Source: Clostridiaceae bacterium OM02-2AC (GTDB lineage Bacteria > Bacillota_I > Bacilli_A > Erysipelotrichales > Erysipelotrichaceae). Taken from it: a DNA stretch of 64,000 bases. Under the pieces are notes generated by a model. The model did no database searches and was not told the DNA's origin. It was given only the letters and a program-made list of their open reading frames with translations. The stretch's first letter is position 1. Each line of letters begins with the position of its first letter. Below are positions 1 to 8,207 of this stretch, one piece after another. The stretch is from positions 461 to 64,460 of the forward strand of contig QULU01000009.1 of NCBI GenBank assembly GCA_003481775.1, read 5' to 3'. A program made the translations under genes and the position numbers.

Positions 1-1
1 A

Positions 2-220
2 ATTGAGAAGGGCCTGGAACAAGGGATAGAACAAGGCTTATTACAGGGAATAGCTGTAGGTAAAAAAGAAGGGAAGGCAGAAGGAAAAGTGGAAGCGACT
101 ATTCTTCATGTAAAAAAACTGATGCAGAGAATCAATGTCAGTGCAGTAGATGCGATGAATATGCTGGATGTCGAAGATGATATCCGACCTGCCATTTTAC
201 AATCTCTGCAGCATTCCTGA
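2..220 (+). CDS. C-terminal tail of Rpn-family nuclease/transposase-like protein (5' truncated by window)
   Basis: An open frame runs in from the window edge and stops at TGA 218-220, giving the last 72 residues. It opens with glycine-spaced charged repeats of the form GLEQGxxQGLxxG followed by GKKEGKAEGK. Such a tail is typical of the Rpn (recombination-promoting nuclease, PD-(D/E)XK) family and of related DUF4351-type proteins, where it follows the nuclease core. The core is outside the window, so activity cannot be judged. The last ~40 residues form a charged helix and a short acidic stretch. A strong terminator follows 23 bases after the stop. Family assignment rests on the repeat alone. 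Confidence 0.6.
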   Translation: MEKGLEQGIEQGLLQGIAVGKKEGKAEGKVEATILHVKKLMQRINVSAVDAMNMLDVEDDIRPAILQSLQHS

Positions 221-242
221 ATAGCAATATGACCCATAACCT

Positions 243-270
243 AAAGAGCTGTGCAAGTACAGCTCTTTTC
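243..270 (+). terminator. Intrinsic terminator after the Rpn-like gene
   Basis: Stem AAGAGCTGT / ACAGCTCTT with a six-base loop is followed by a short T run. The A run on the 5' side means it could also work on the minus strand. Confidence 0.8.
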
Positions 271-710
271 TGTAATTAACACCTGTTCAGGATGTATGGG
301 GCCAGAGGAAGCTTTTTGAGATAAATGCATGCATACAGAACTGTATTGTAAGTAGTTATGCTTTGCAAGGGCTGTAATTACTATGGAGGATGCCAAGGGT
401 GGTATACAATCTTCGCCTGTCAAACAGCGATGCATGGATCAATAACGATCCTGGTAAATAATGCACGCAGTGGCTAATATTGCAGCAAATTCCTTAAAAA
501 TAGAGATGAGAACCGCTGTCGTAATAGCATGAGCTGAAAAGACGAAAAAGCTTGGTGTAGAACGCTTAACCGCAGGAAGTAATCGTGCAGATTCTCATAC
601 TGCCTTGTAATGAATTCCTCAAACGTATAGAAGTTATCTTAGGCATGCCATTGATTTTTGATAAGCATTGGAATACTATAAGAAAGCAGGTTATGCAAAT
701 AAAAAAATGC
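271..710. other. Gene-free stretch before mepA
   Basis: About 440 bases with no frame that has a ribosome binding site or recognisable protein. Short open frames on both strands encode low-complexity, cysteine- and histidine-rich shadows. It may be decayed coding sequence, but I cannot name a parent gene. Confidence 0.6.
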
Positions 711-739
711 TTACACGAAAATTTTTCGTGTGCTATACT
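711..739 (+). promoter_or_regulatory. mepA promoter with extended -10
   Basis: TTACAC (711-716), 17-base spacer, TATACT (734-739) preceded by TG at 731-732, which makes an extended -10. The spacer is almost entirely occupied by a perfect palindrome. Confidence 0.7.
713..731. promoter_or_regulatory. 19-bp perfect palindrome inside the mepA promoter, probable operator
   Basis: ACACGAAAA-T-TTTTCGTGT: two nine-base arms around one central base, lying between the -35 and -10 hexamers. A dimeric repressor bound here would block RNA polymerase. No T run follows directly, so it is not a terminator. The cognate regulator is not evident nearby. Confidence 0.6.
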
Positions 740-749
740 TATTCATAAA

Positions 750-815
750 GAGACTGTAACTGTTGCTTACACGTGAAGGTCATTTGCGTGGCAAGCTACC
801 GCTATGGTCTTTTTG
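750..815 (+). ncRNA. Probable guanidine-IV (mepA-motif) riboswitch
   Basis: The leader has two hairpins. P1 is TGTAA/TTACA (755-759 with 767-771). The second pairs AAGGTCAT (776-783) with ATGGTCTT (804-811), encloses a GCG/CGC inner stem and the segment GTGGCAAGCTAC, and ends in a T run, so it is a terminator hairpin. The two-hairpin layout, the AAGGTCAT..GTGGC..CCGCTATGGTC pattern and the position in front of a MATE exporter gene match what is known of the mepA motif, which senses guanidinium and turns on export by antitermination. The match is from memory of the motif, not from a covariance search. Confidence 0.7.
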
Positions 816-842
816 TTATGTTGAACAGAAATGGAGGATTAT

Positions 843-2246
843 ATGAATCAAAATGTAAATTGTTATTTAGCTAAGGAACCCATCGGAAAACTCATGCTGA
901 AGTTTTCCATACCATGCATCATGTCTTTGCTGGTATCTGCTTTGTACAATATCGTTGATCAGATATTTATTGGAAGAGGAATCGGTTATCTGGGAAACGG
1001 GGCTACCAATGTGGTATTTCCCATTACGATTATTGCACTATCCCTGGCGTTGCTTGTAGGAGATGGCTGCGCTGCTTTTTTAAGCATCTGTCAGGGGAAA
1101 AAGGATGAAGAGAATGCACATCGCAGTGTTGGCAATGCAATCGTATTGACCGTACTGGTGGCAATTCTTTTAACAATTATGTTAATGCTGACCAGAAAAC
1201 AGGTTTTGTTTGGCTTTGGCGCAACAGAAAACACGTACGCATACGCAGATGAATACTTCACTTATATTGTTCTGGGAATACCGTTTTTTATGTTCGCAAA
1301 TATGATGAATTCCATCATTCGCGCAGATGTGAGTCCGCAATTCGCGATGCTGTCAACACTGGCAGGATGTATCATCAATATAATTCTGGATCCAATCGCC
1401 ATCTTTATTATGGGATGGGGGATGAAGGGAGCTGCACTGGCGACGATCATCGGACAGATTGTCACCGCATTACTGGCAATGTATTATGGAAAGCATTTCA
1501 AGTCTGTGAAGCTAAAAAAAGACAGCTTTCAGTTGCGGCTTTCCCTGTTGAAGGAACTTGTGCCTTTGGGCATCAGCAGCTTTCTTACACAGATTTCCAT
1601 TGTTGTCATCATGGGGGTCATGAACAATGTCCTGGTTATTTTCGGTGCACAGTCCAAATACGGTGCTGATATCCCGTTAACTGTTGTCGGTATCGTCATG
1701 AAGGTATTTCAGATTGTGATTTCCTTTGTTGTGGGGATCGCAGCCGGTGCACAGCCGATCGTCGGGTATAATTATGGAGCACGGGAAATGAAGCGTGTAA
1801 AGAAGCTCTTTAAAATCATGATGCTGGCAGAGCTTGTCGTGGGATTGATCGCGATGGTCTGCTTTGAATTTTTCCCGCTTCAGATCATTCATATCTTTGG
1901 CAGTGAAAACAGCTTGTATAACGAATTCGCAGTTCTGGCCTTCCGCTTGTATTTAGGAACGATTGTATTATGCTGTATGCAGAAAGCAATGAGTATATTT
2001 TTGCAGTCCCTAGGCAAACCGACGCTCTCAATCGGGCTGTCGCTGTTAAGGGATTTCGTATTAAGTGTCCCCTTTATCCTTTTACTTCCAACCATATTCG
2101 GTGTGAAAGGAGCCTTGTATTCTGCTCCGCTGGCTGATTGTATTTCCTTTGTTTTCGTAATACTTGTCACTATGTATATCCTTCGTCATCTAAACACAGA
2201 GCAGGAAGCTGTTCATGGAAAGCGGAAGCTAAAGGAAGCTTCCTAA
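843..2246 (+). CDS. mepA: MATE family multidrug/guanidinium efflux transporter, MepA type
   Basis: 467-residue, strongly hydrophobic protein with about 12 membrane segments. The family opening KLMLKFSIPCIMSLLVSALYN is followed by the IVDQIFIGRGIGYLGN segment typical of MepA-like MATE proteins. A second, similar half begins near residue 230 (LVPLGISSFLTQIS). MATE proteins expel cationic compounds in exchange for Na+ or H+. ATG 843 is preferred over the in-frame ATG 831 because GGAGG (833-837) lies five bases before it and actually overlaps the upstream ATG. The riboswitch-like leader and palindromic promoter point to ligand-induced expression, and guanidinium export is the likely physiological role. 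A terminator follows the gene, so it is monocistronic. Confidence 0.92.
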   Translation: MNQNVNCYLAKEPIGKLMLKFSIPCIMSLLVSALYNIVDQIFIGRGIGYLGNGATNVVFPITIIALSLALLVGDGCAAFLSICQGKKDEENAHRSVGNAIVLTVLVAILLTIMLMLTRKQVLFGFGATENTYAYADEYFTYIVLGIPFFMFANMMNSIIRADVSPQFAMLSTLAGCIINIILDPIAIFIMGWGMKGAALATIIGQIVTALLAMYYGKHFKSVKLKKDSFQLRLSLLKELVPLGISSFLTQISIVVIMGVMNNVLVIFGAQSKYGADIPLTVVGIVMKVFQIVISFVVGIAAGAQPIVGYNYGAREMKRVKKLFKIMMLAELVVGLIAMVCFEFFPLQIIHIFGSENSLYNEFAVLAFRLYLGTIVLCCMQKAMSIFLQSLGKPTLSIGLSLLRDFVLSVPFILLLPTIFGVKGALYSAPLADCISFVFVILVTMYILRHLNTEQEAVHGKRKLKEAS

Positions 2247-2255
2247 CGTCCAGAT

Positions 2256-2302
2256 AGGAATTCATACAGGTTATAAGCAATCTGTTTTGAATTCCTTTTT
2301 TT
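2256..2302 (+). terminator. Intrinsic terminator of mepA
   Basis: AGGAATTCA (2256-2264) pairs with TGAATTCCT (2288-2296), followed by seven T residues. Confidence 0.85.
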
Positions 2303-2454
2303 GCACAGGCTATGCGTGTTCGCAAAGAAAGCTGTCCGATAGAAATGTGACTGTGTATGTTTATAACAACCGGGATATGTAACAGTTCATACGTGAATTA
2401 ACTCGTATAGGGGTATGTGAAGCGTGAAATGTAAAGCAATCATTCGCGAAGGAC

Positions 2455-2483
2455 TTGTTTTTTGCAATCGCCGATAGTATACT
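2455..2483 (+). promoter_or_regulatory. Promoter of the inositol-phosphatase-family gene
   Basis: TTGTTT (2455-2460), 17-base spacer, TATACT (2478-2483), about 70 bases before the start codon. The -35 is a fair match and the -10 a good one. Confidence 0.5.
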
Positions 2484-2554
2484 GAGCTTCATACATACCA
2501 ATGAGGATATGACTGCAAATGCACATGCACAGTCATCAGGAAGGGAGAAAACGC

Positions 2555-3394
2555 ATGGAGTATCAGAAGCTATATGAATGCCTGTTTACCGCAACTCGTA
2601 TCGCCGGTATTGTTGCGGATATGATGCAGGCGACCATCGTCAATGAGGGCAAACAGGTGGAAGCGGTGGAGGATGAGGATGAACGTCATCTGCGCATGCG
2701 GGAAGCCAAAACCAGAGCCGATGAAATCGTTCAGGAAATTCTGTTGCAGGCTGTACTTCCGGAATATCAGGCTGTACTGAGTCTGGATGTGGAGGAGGAT
2801 ACGGCAAGTCGCACCTGCTTTTTGAAACAGGACTATGATTATACGCTTGTACTGGATCCGATCGATGGAACCCTGGATTATTTGCACCAGAAGGATACCT
2901 GGTCGATTTGCAGTGCCGTTTTGCATGAGCATGAGGTACATCTCGCGATTGTCTACTTTCCAAAACGCGATAGCATGTATACCTATGTGGATGGTCAGGG
3001 CTGCAGGGTATATCATCAGCTGAAGCAGTGTACGGCAGCCGATGGCGAAGTGCTGTCTGTACAATGCGAGAAAATACCCTCTGTCATATACAAAAACAGC
3101 CGTCTGTCCGAGGAGATCGTACAGCAGCTGAGGGAACGCGGATTTCAGGTCAGAGATGACAGTGAACAGGAGCTGGGATGTCCCGATGCCATTTTGGCCT
3201 GTATGAAGGGAGAAGCCCTTGCGTATTTCTCCGATACCCGCAATATTCGCGATATTCTGCTTGGGGCAATCCTATCCAAGCTGGAAAACGGACATGCCTA
3301 CGACTATGCAGGCAATGCAGCGCGCTGGGATTCGCATGGCCGTCAGAAGGAAATTGTCTTCAGTATATTTGAAAAAAATCAAATATTTCAATAA
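2555..3394 (+). CDS. Inositol monophosphatase family protein
   Basis: 279 residues. The Mg2+-binding signature DPIDGT is at residues 101-106, preceded by an acidic LDVEED stretch (77-82) in the place of the family's GEE site, and a C-terminal WD (about 258) fits the last metal ligand. Members dephosphorylate inositol phosphate, fructose-1,6-bisphosphate, histidinol phosphate or 3'-phosphoadenosine 5'-phosphate; the substrate cannot be chosen from sequence. ATG 2555 is taken because GGGAG (2543-2547) sits seven bases before it; an in-frame ATG at 2519 has no ribosome binding site. It is longer at the N-terminus and has a divergent middle compared with SuhB, and no pathway neighbour helps. Confidence 0.8.
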   Translation: MEYQKLYECLFTATRIAGIVADMMQATIVNEGKQVEAVEDEDERHLRMREAKTRADEIVQEILLQAVLPEYQAVLSLDVEEDTASRTCFLKQDYDYTLVLDPIDGTLDYLHQKDTWSICSAVLHEHEVHLAIVYFPKRDSMYTYVDGQGCRVYHQLKQCTAADGEVLSVQCEKIPSVIYKNSRLSEEIVQQLRERGFQVRDDSEQELGCPDAILACMKGEALAYFSDTRNIRDILLGAILSKLENGHAYDYAGNAARWDSHGRQKEIVFSIFEKNQIFQ

Positions 3395-3450
3395 AATTTA
3401 GGAATTCGGTACCTTTCATTCGTATATAAGAGTATATAGGAGGTAAATGG

Positions 3451-3957
3451 ATGAAGGAGACTGAATTTTTTTATGAGCAATGTGTCGATGAAGCACAGAC
3501 TATCCGCACGATGAAGCGACAGCTTTTGTTTTTAAAGCAGTACACAGCCTCGCTGCGTCTGCACAGCGTGCTGTATGGCGAGGAATGCGTTCAGCTGCAG
3601 GTGGAGGATGAACTCAGTGATTATCTGAATTATACCCGCAGTATCGTACAGACATCAAAAAACGGCGGCTATGTACATAGAGATCCCGTGCTGGAGGCGA
3701 TGGAGCGACAGCGCAGAGCCAAGGAAAGGGTGATGGAACAGGATCAGCGAGCCTATATTCTCTTGCAGGGTATCCTGCAGCTGGAGGAGCAGGAGAAGGA
3801 GCTTTTACTGGATGTGTATGTGCGCGGTTTGAAGCGGGAGCTGGTATTGCGCCATCAGGGAGACATTGTGGAAAGCACGCTGAATCGAAGGCTTCGCCGT
3901 TCCTGTCTGCACCTTGCAGCCCTGCTGCATCTGCAGGTTTTAAAGGAACGCTCATAG
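3451..3957 (+). CDS. Uncharacterised 168-residue protein with sigma-region-4-like C-terminus
   Basis: Has a strong AGGAGGT (3438-3444) and ATG 3451, so it is a real gene. Mostly helical and charged, with no membrane segment or signal peptide. Residues 75-110 are rich in Arg, Glu and Gln and may form a coiled coil. The last 50 residues (EEQEKELLLDVYVRGLKRELVLRHQGDIVESTLNRRLRR in pieces) read like a helix-turn-helix of the kind found in sigma-70 region 4 and in phage ArpU/RinA-type activators. I do not recognise a named family. It stands between a phosphatase gene and the promoter of the glycolipid operon, without obvious link to either. Confidence 0.7.
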   Translation: MKETEFFYEQCVDEAQTIRTMKRQLLFLKQYTASLRLHSVLYGEECVQLQVEDELSDYLNYTRSIVQTSKNGGYVHRDPVLEAMERQRRAKERVMEQDQRAYILLQGILQLEEQEKELLLDVYVRGLKRELVLRHQGDIVESTLNRRLRRSCLHLAALLHLQVLKERS

Positions 3958-3987
3958 TTACAAACTTGTAATACTTGCATTATGAGT

Positions 3988-4015
3988 TTCAACGTCTATC
4001 GGTTTATGGTATAAT
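3988..4015 (+). promoter_or_regulatory. Promoter of the glycosyltransferase-RecX operon
   Basis: TTCAAC (3988-3993), 16-base spacer, TATAAT (4010-4015), about 50 bases before the first gene. Confidence 0.65.
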
Positions 4016-4065
4016 ATTTTAAGGTGGTTATGAAAACCATGTGAACAGGAAGCGGAGGAATGGAT

Positions 4066-5112
4066 TTGGATAAGAAAATCGTAATCAATATGCTGTCCAG
4101 TGCCGACAAGGTGGAAGGACAGGGTGTGGGGAGTGCCTATCTGGAACAGGTTAATCTGGTAAAGGAAGGCGCGAGTGATCTGTTTACCGTTGAAATCAAC
4201 AGCGGGAAGAAGGCTGATATCATACACTCTCACACCATTGATCCGCAGAATTATCTGAAGATGAAGAATAATAAAAATGCCAACGTATGCTATGTGCATT
4301 TTCTACCGGATACGCTGAATGGAAGTATACAGCTTCCGAAGGCACTGTTTTCGGTGTTTAAAAAATATGTGATCAGTTTCTATAAAACAGCGGATTATCT
4401 GATTGTTGTAAATCCGATTTTTATGAAGGAGCTGGAGAAATACGGAATTGCCCGGGAGAAGATGATCTATATTCCGAATTATGTATCCAAGGAGCAGTTT
4501 TATGTGAAGCCGGTGGAGCAGCGCAATGCCATCCGTGAGCAGTATGGGATCAAAGCGGATGAATTTGTTGTGATCGGCGTCGGACAGGTACAGACACGAA
4601 AGGGCGTGCTGGACTTTGTCGATGTTGCCAAAAAGCTGCCGGATGTGCGCTTTGTCTGGTGCGGAGGCTTTTCATTTGGGAAAATTACGGACGGCTATGA
4701 GGAGCTAAAGAAGGTTGTGGAAAATCCGCCGGCAAACGTACAGTTTCCAGGAATCGTCCCAAGAAGTGAAATGAATGATATCTACAATATGGCGGATGTG
4801 CTGTTTATGCCATCCTACAATGAGCTGTTTCCAATGGCGATACTGGAGGCGGTCAATCTGCACAGGCCGATGGTGCTGCGCTCTTTGGAGCTGTATGAGG
4901 ATATCTTATTTAAGAAATACCAGATGGCCGATGATAATGACAGCTTTGCTGAATTGATTCGTAAGCTGCATGAGGATCCGGCCTACTATGCGCGCTGTGC
5001 AGCTGACAGTGCCTATATCAGCGAATATTATTCCAAGGAGAATGTGCTCAGCATCTGGAAAGAATTTTATACGCGTGTATATGAGGAGCTGCAGGAACGC
5101 AAACGGGGGTAG
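4066..5112 (+). CDS. GT4 family glycosyltransferase, probable glycolipid synthesis
   Basis: About 348 residues with the GT-B fold of GT4 enzymes. The N-terminus has a SSADKVEGQGVGSAY segment resembling diacylglycerol glycosyltransferases of lactobacilli and streptococci. The nucleotide-sugar site is in the C-terminal half: GVGQVQTRKGVLDF near residue 168 and an E-x7-E type motif in NELFPMAILEAVN near 260. GGAGG (4054-4058) is only one base from ATG 4060 but seven from the in-frame TTG 4066, so TTG is the likelier start. It is followed by a flippase-like gene and a second GT4, an arrangement that in relatives makes mono- and diglycosyl-diacylglycerols for membrane and lipoteichoic acid anchors. 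Acceptor and sugar are inferred. Confidence 0.82.
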   Translation: MDKKIVINMLSSADKVEGQGVGSAYLEQVNLVKEGASDLFTVEINSGKKADIIHSHTIDPQNYLKMKNNKNANVCYVHFLPDTLNGSIQLPKALFSVFKKYVISFYKTADYLIVVNPIFMKELEKYGIAREKMIYIPNYVSKEQFYVKPVEQRNAIREQYGIKADEFVVIGVGQVQTRKGVLDFVDVAKKLPDVRFVWCGGFSFGKITDGYEELKKVVENPPANVQFPGIVPRSEMNDIYNMADVLFMPSYNELFPMAILEAVNLHRPMVLRSLELYEDILFKKYQMADDNDSFAELIRKLHEDPAYYARCAADSAYISEYYSKENVLSIWKEFYTRVYEELQERKRG

Positions 5113-5157
5113 AGAAGCGCAGCGTTCGCGCTCAGGCAGGAAGGCAGTTGAGGGTTC

Positions 5158-6231
5158 ATGAAAAGTTCATTACGGAGTTATATTTTAAATTTTGTAGTCA
5201 TCATCGGACTGACCGCTGTTTCTCTGTGGTTTGCACTGAAGGATAACTATCACGAAATCATGCATCTCATCAGCAGTATCTCCTGGTACTGGCTGCTCAT
5301 CATTTTCCTGTGGGGAATGATCTATGTCATGATTTTAGGGCAGATCATCATGATCTTTGCCCGGCGCTATAAAAAGGATTACACGTATCGGCAGGGGCTG
5401 AGCAATGCGCTTGTCGGAACGTTTTTCAGCGGAATTACACCAAGTGCCACCGGCGGACAGTTCGGTCAGGCATACGTATTCAAAAAGCAGGGCATCAAAT
5501 ACAGTGACGGGGCGAGTATTCTGTGGGCGGATTTTATCGTTTATCAGACGACGATGATGGTCTATGTCACGATTCTGTTTCTTTTGCGCTATACGCATTA
5601 TATGGCGATTATCGGGCCGGCGTTTCTGGGGATTCTGATCGGCTATATTGTAAATGTATGTGTAATCAGTATCCTGTGGACGATGGCGCTGTTTCCGCGT
5701 GTCTATGTGAAGCTGAGTGGGCATGCCGTGACGCTGCTGGCGAAGCTGCGTATTGTGAAAAACAAGGAAAAGACGCTTGCCTCCTGGACCATTCAGGTCG
5801 AGGGCTTTACCAAAGAAATCAAGGAAATGAAGCACGAGAAGAAAATCATATGCAAAACCGTGCTGTGGAATGTGATTCGTATGACGGTGCAGTTTTCTCT
5901 GCCGTTTTTCATAGCCTATGCGCTGAACCTGAATCTGGGGCTGGATAAGTTCGTGGATTGTCTGGCGTTGGCGAGCTTCGTGCTGATGACAAATGCATTT
6001 ATTCCGATACCGGGGGCAAGCGGCGGTACCGAGCTGGTATTCGTCCAGCTGTTCAAATATCTGGTCGGCGGACTGAAGGCCAGCGGAATTATGATCTTGT
6101 GGAGATTTTCCACGTATCACATCGTGATTCTGGTAGGAGCGTTTGTGTTCCTGCATTTAAAAAGAACCTACGATGATGAAAAATATGGAAGAAGGAAGAA
6201 ACCGAAAGACATCAGGGAGGTGGATTCATGA
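5158..6231 (+). CDS. Flippase-like membrane protein (LPG synthase TM-domain / UPF0104 family)
   Basis: 357 residues with about eight membrane segments. The pattern is that of the lysylphosphatidylglycerol synthase transmembrane domain family: GTFFSGITPSATGGQ near residue 85 and IPIPGASGGTE near 285, the two glycine-rich signatures of these proteins. Stand-alone members lack the catalytic aminoacyl domain and are thought to move lipids between leaflets. It lies between two GT4 genes and its stop overlaps the next start by ATGA, so translational coupling is likely. The natural guess is that it flips or chaperones the glycolipid made by its neighbours. Confidence 0.82.
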   Translation: MKSSLRSYILNFVVIIGLTAVSLWFALKDNYHEIMHLISSISWYWLLIIFLWGMIYVMILGQIIMIFARRYKKDYTYRQGLSNALVGTFFSGITPSATGGQFGQAYVFKKQGIKYSDGASILWADFIVYQTTMMVYVTILFLLRYTHYMAIIGPAFLGILIGYIVNVCVISILWTMALFPRVYVKLSGHAVTLLAKLRIVKNKEKTLASWTIQVEGFTKEIKEMKHEKKIICKTVLWNVIRMTVQFSLPFFIAYALNLNLGLDKFVDCLALASFVLMTNAFIPIPGASGGTELVFVQLFKYLVGGLKASGIMILWRFSTYHIVILVGAFVFLHLKRTYDDEKYGRRKKPKDIREVDS

Positions 6232-8207
6232 GAATCGGGCTTTTTACCGATACGTATACACCGGACATCAACGGTGTGGTTTCCAGTATTGTAACGCTGC
6301 AAAGGGAGCTGGAAAAAAACGGACATGACGTTTACGTCATCACCAATCACAAGGCAATGACGATGAAAAAGGAAGGCAATGTACTGCGTCTTCCCGGACT
6401 GGAGCTGAAATGGCTGTACGGCTATAAGCTGTCTACACCCTATCATTTCAGTGCCCGTGATGAAATCAGAAATATGCAGCTGGATGTGATTCATGTGCAT
6501 ACGGAATTCGGTGTGGGCATGTTTGGCCGCATCGTTGCAAAATACCTGAATATTCCGGTTGTGACAACCTATCATACAATGTATGAGGATTATACACATT
6601 ATGTAAACCGCTTTGAAATCGATGAGGTGGATAAGGTGACGAAGAAGGTGGTTTCCACCTTTTCCCGTTCGATATCCGACAGTGCGCAGGCGGTGATTTC
6701 ACCAAGTGAAAAAACGAAGGAAACGCTGTTGAAGTACGGGGTGAAGACTCCGATCTACGTCATACCGACAGGGCTGAATTTCGAGAAATTTCACCCGGAT
6801 AATATCAATCCTGCCCGGGTGCAGGAAATCCGCAGACAATACGGTATTCAGGAGGATGAACGCCTGATTGTATTTGTCGGTCGGATTGCACAGGAAAAAA
6901 GCATTGAGATTCCCATCGAGGGCTTTCGCTATGTAAGCGATGCGAAAATCAAGCTGATGATCGTCGGGGGAGGACCGCAGCTGGAGGAGCTGCAGAAGCT
7001 GGTGCAACGCTATCATCTGGAGCGGCAGGTGATTTTTACAGATAAAAAGCTGCCGGAGGAAATACCGGCCTATTATGCCTGTGCGGACTGCTTTGTATCC
7101 GCATCCCTGACGGAAACGCAGGGGATGACCTATATTGAAGCGCTGGCGTGCGGGTTGCCGGTCTTTGCCCGCTATGATGATGTGTTAAAGGATCTCGTCA
7201 TTGAAGAGGACAGCGGCTTTCTGTTTGAAACACCGCAGGAATTTGCAGAGAAGCTGACGGACTTTATGCACCGAAGCGCTGAAGAACGCAGAGCCTTTTC
7301 CCAGCGTGCGCTGAGCAAGATCGTCAAATACGATTCCAAGGTATTCTATTCCAAGGTGCTCAGTGTATATTATCAGGCAATCAATGACTTTGAGGATGCT
7401 TACGAGGTTATCAAAATCAAAACGCTGGATGATTATGTACGCATTTATGTGCAGAACGACAAGGAGGATCAGCCGCAGAAGCTTCTGATAGATCTCGATG
7501 ATTACTTCACCTATAAAATTCGTCTGCATACAATGCTTGACCGCTATACCGTTGCGCACTTCCAACGGAAGGAAATTGTGCTGGAGGCCTATCGCGGGGC
7601 GATTCGCAAGCTTCGTATGCGTGATTATACCCGCAAGGAAATGGGCACCTGGCTGCATCGGCAGCCTGGCTTATCCGTTGAGGATGTCGAGGGCTTGTTA
7701 TCCGAGCTGGAGGAAAAGGGCTATATCAATGATGCGCTGTATATGCAGCAGAAAATTGAAAAGATGCAGTTTTCCCTGAGTGGAAAGGGGAATATACGGC
7801 GGACCCTAATCAATAAAGGAATACAGGCGGAGGATGTCGATGAGGCATTGTCCGGTCTGGATGATGAGGAGGAGCGTCTGCGTGCCTTGAAAATGGCAGA
7901 AAAGCTGATGGCTACCATCAAAGATAAATCCAGAAAAATGAAAAAGCAGACCATCGTACAAAAGCTGATATCACTTGGCTTTGACAGTGATATCGCCAGA
8001 AGTACCTCGGAGCGCTTGAATTTTGAAGAAGAGGATGACAGTGAAGCGCTGAACAAGACGATTGCCAAGGCAATTCGTACATACAGCCGCAAGCTGAGCG
8101 GACAGCCGCTGAAAAACAAGGTTCTGGTATATTGCATGCAGAAGGGCTTTCTGCATGAGGATATCATGAACCATCTAAATGAAATGGAGTGGCGTGATGA
8201 GCAATAA
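6228..8207 (+). CDS. Fusion of GT4 diacylglycerol glucosyltransferase-like domain with a RecX-like domain
   Basis: 659 residues. Residues 1-390 are a GT4 enzyme: start MRIGLFTDTYTPDINGV, HVHTEFGVGMFGR near 90, FVGRIAQEKS near 220 and the E-x7-E pair Glu296/Glu304, all close to 1,2-diacylglycerol 3-alpha-glucosyltransferases. From about 465 the chain becomes RecX-like: three-helix repeats with LxxLEEKGYINDALY, GKGNIRRTLINKGI and KQTIVQKLISLGFD. RecX normally binds and restrains RecA, and it is usually a separate ~210-270-residue protein. No stop or frameshift lies between the parts, and the reading frame is continuous, so this is a true fusion. The ATGA overlap upstream and the 11-base overlap with yhaM downstream place it inside an operon. 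The role of the RecX part here is unknown. Confidence 0.85.
   Translation: MRIGLFTDTYTPDINGVVSSIVTLQRELEKNGHDVYVITNHKAMTMKKEGNVLRLPGLELKWLYGYKLSTPYHFSARDEIRNMQLDVIHVHTEFGVGMFGRIVAKYLNIPVVTTYHTMYEDYTHYVNRFEIDEVDKVTKKVVSTFSRSISDSAQAVISPSEKTKETLLKYGVKTPIYVIPTGLNFEKFHPDNINPARVQEIRRQYGIQEDERLIVFVGRIAQEKSIEIPIEGFRYVSDAKIKLMIVGGGPQLEELQKLVQRYHLERQVIFTDKKLPEEIPAYYACADCFVSASLTETQGMTYIEALACGLPVFARYDDVLKDLVIEEDSGFLFETPQEFAEKLTDFMHRSAEERRAFSQRALSKIVKYDSKVFYSKVLSVYYQAINDFEDAYEVIKIKTLDDYVRIYVQNDKEDQPQKLLIDLDDYFTYKIRLHTMLDRYTVAHFQRKEIVLEAYRGAIRKLRMRDYTRKEMGTWLHRQPGLSVEDVEGLLSELEEKGYINDALYMQQKIEKMQFSLSGKGNIRRTLINKGIQAEDVDEALSGLDDEEERLRALKMAEKLMATIKDKSRKMKKQTIVQKLISLGFDSDIARSTSERLNFEEEDDSEALNKTIAKAIRTYSRKLSGQPLKNKVLVYCMQKGFLHEDIMNHLNEMEWRDEQ

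Noticed and set aside
585..776. 63-codon plus-strand frame before mepA
   Set aside because: No ribosome binding site, and its end runs through the mepA promoter, palindrome and riboswitch P1.
2640..2963. Long antisense frame within the inositol-phosphatase gene, and similar long antisense frames in other genes such as 5335-6156 and 59653-60303
   Set aside because: They mirror strong genes on the other strand, lack ribosome binding sites and have His/Gln-rich shadow composition.
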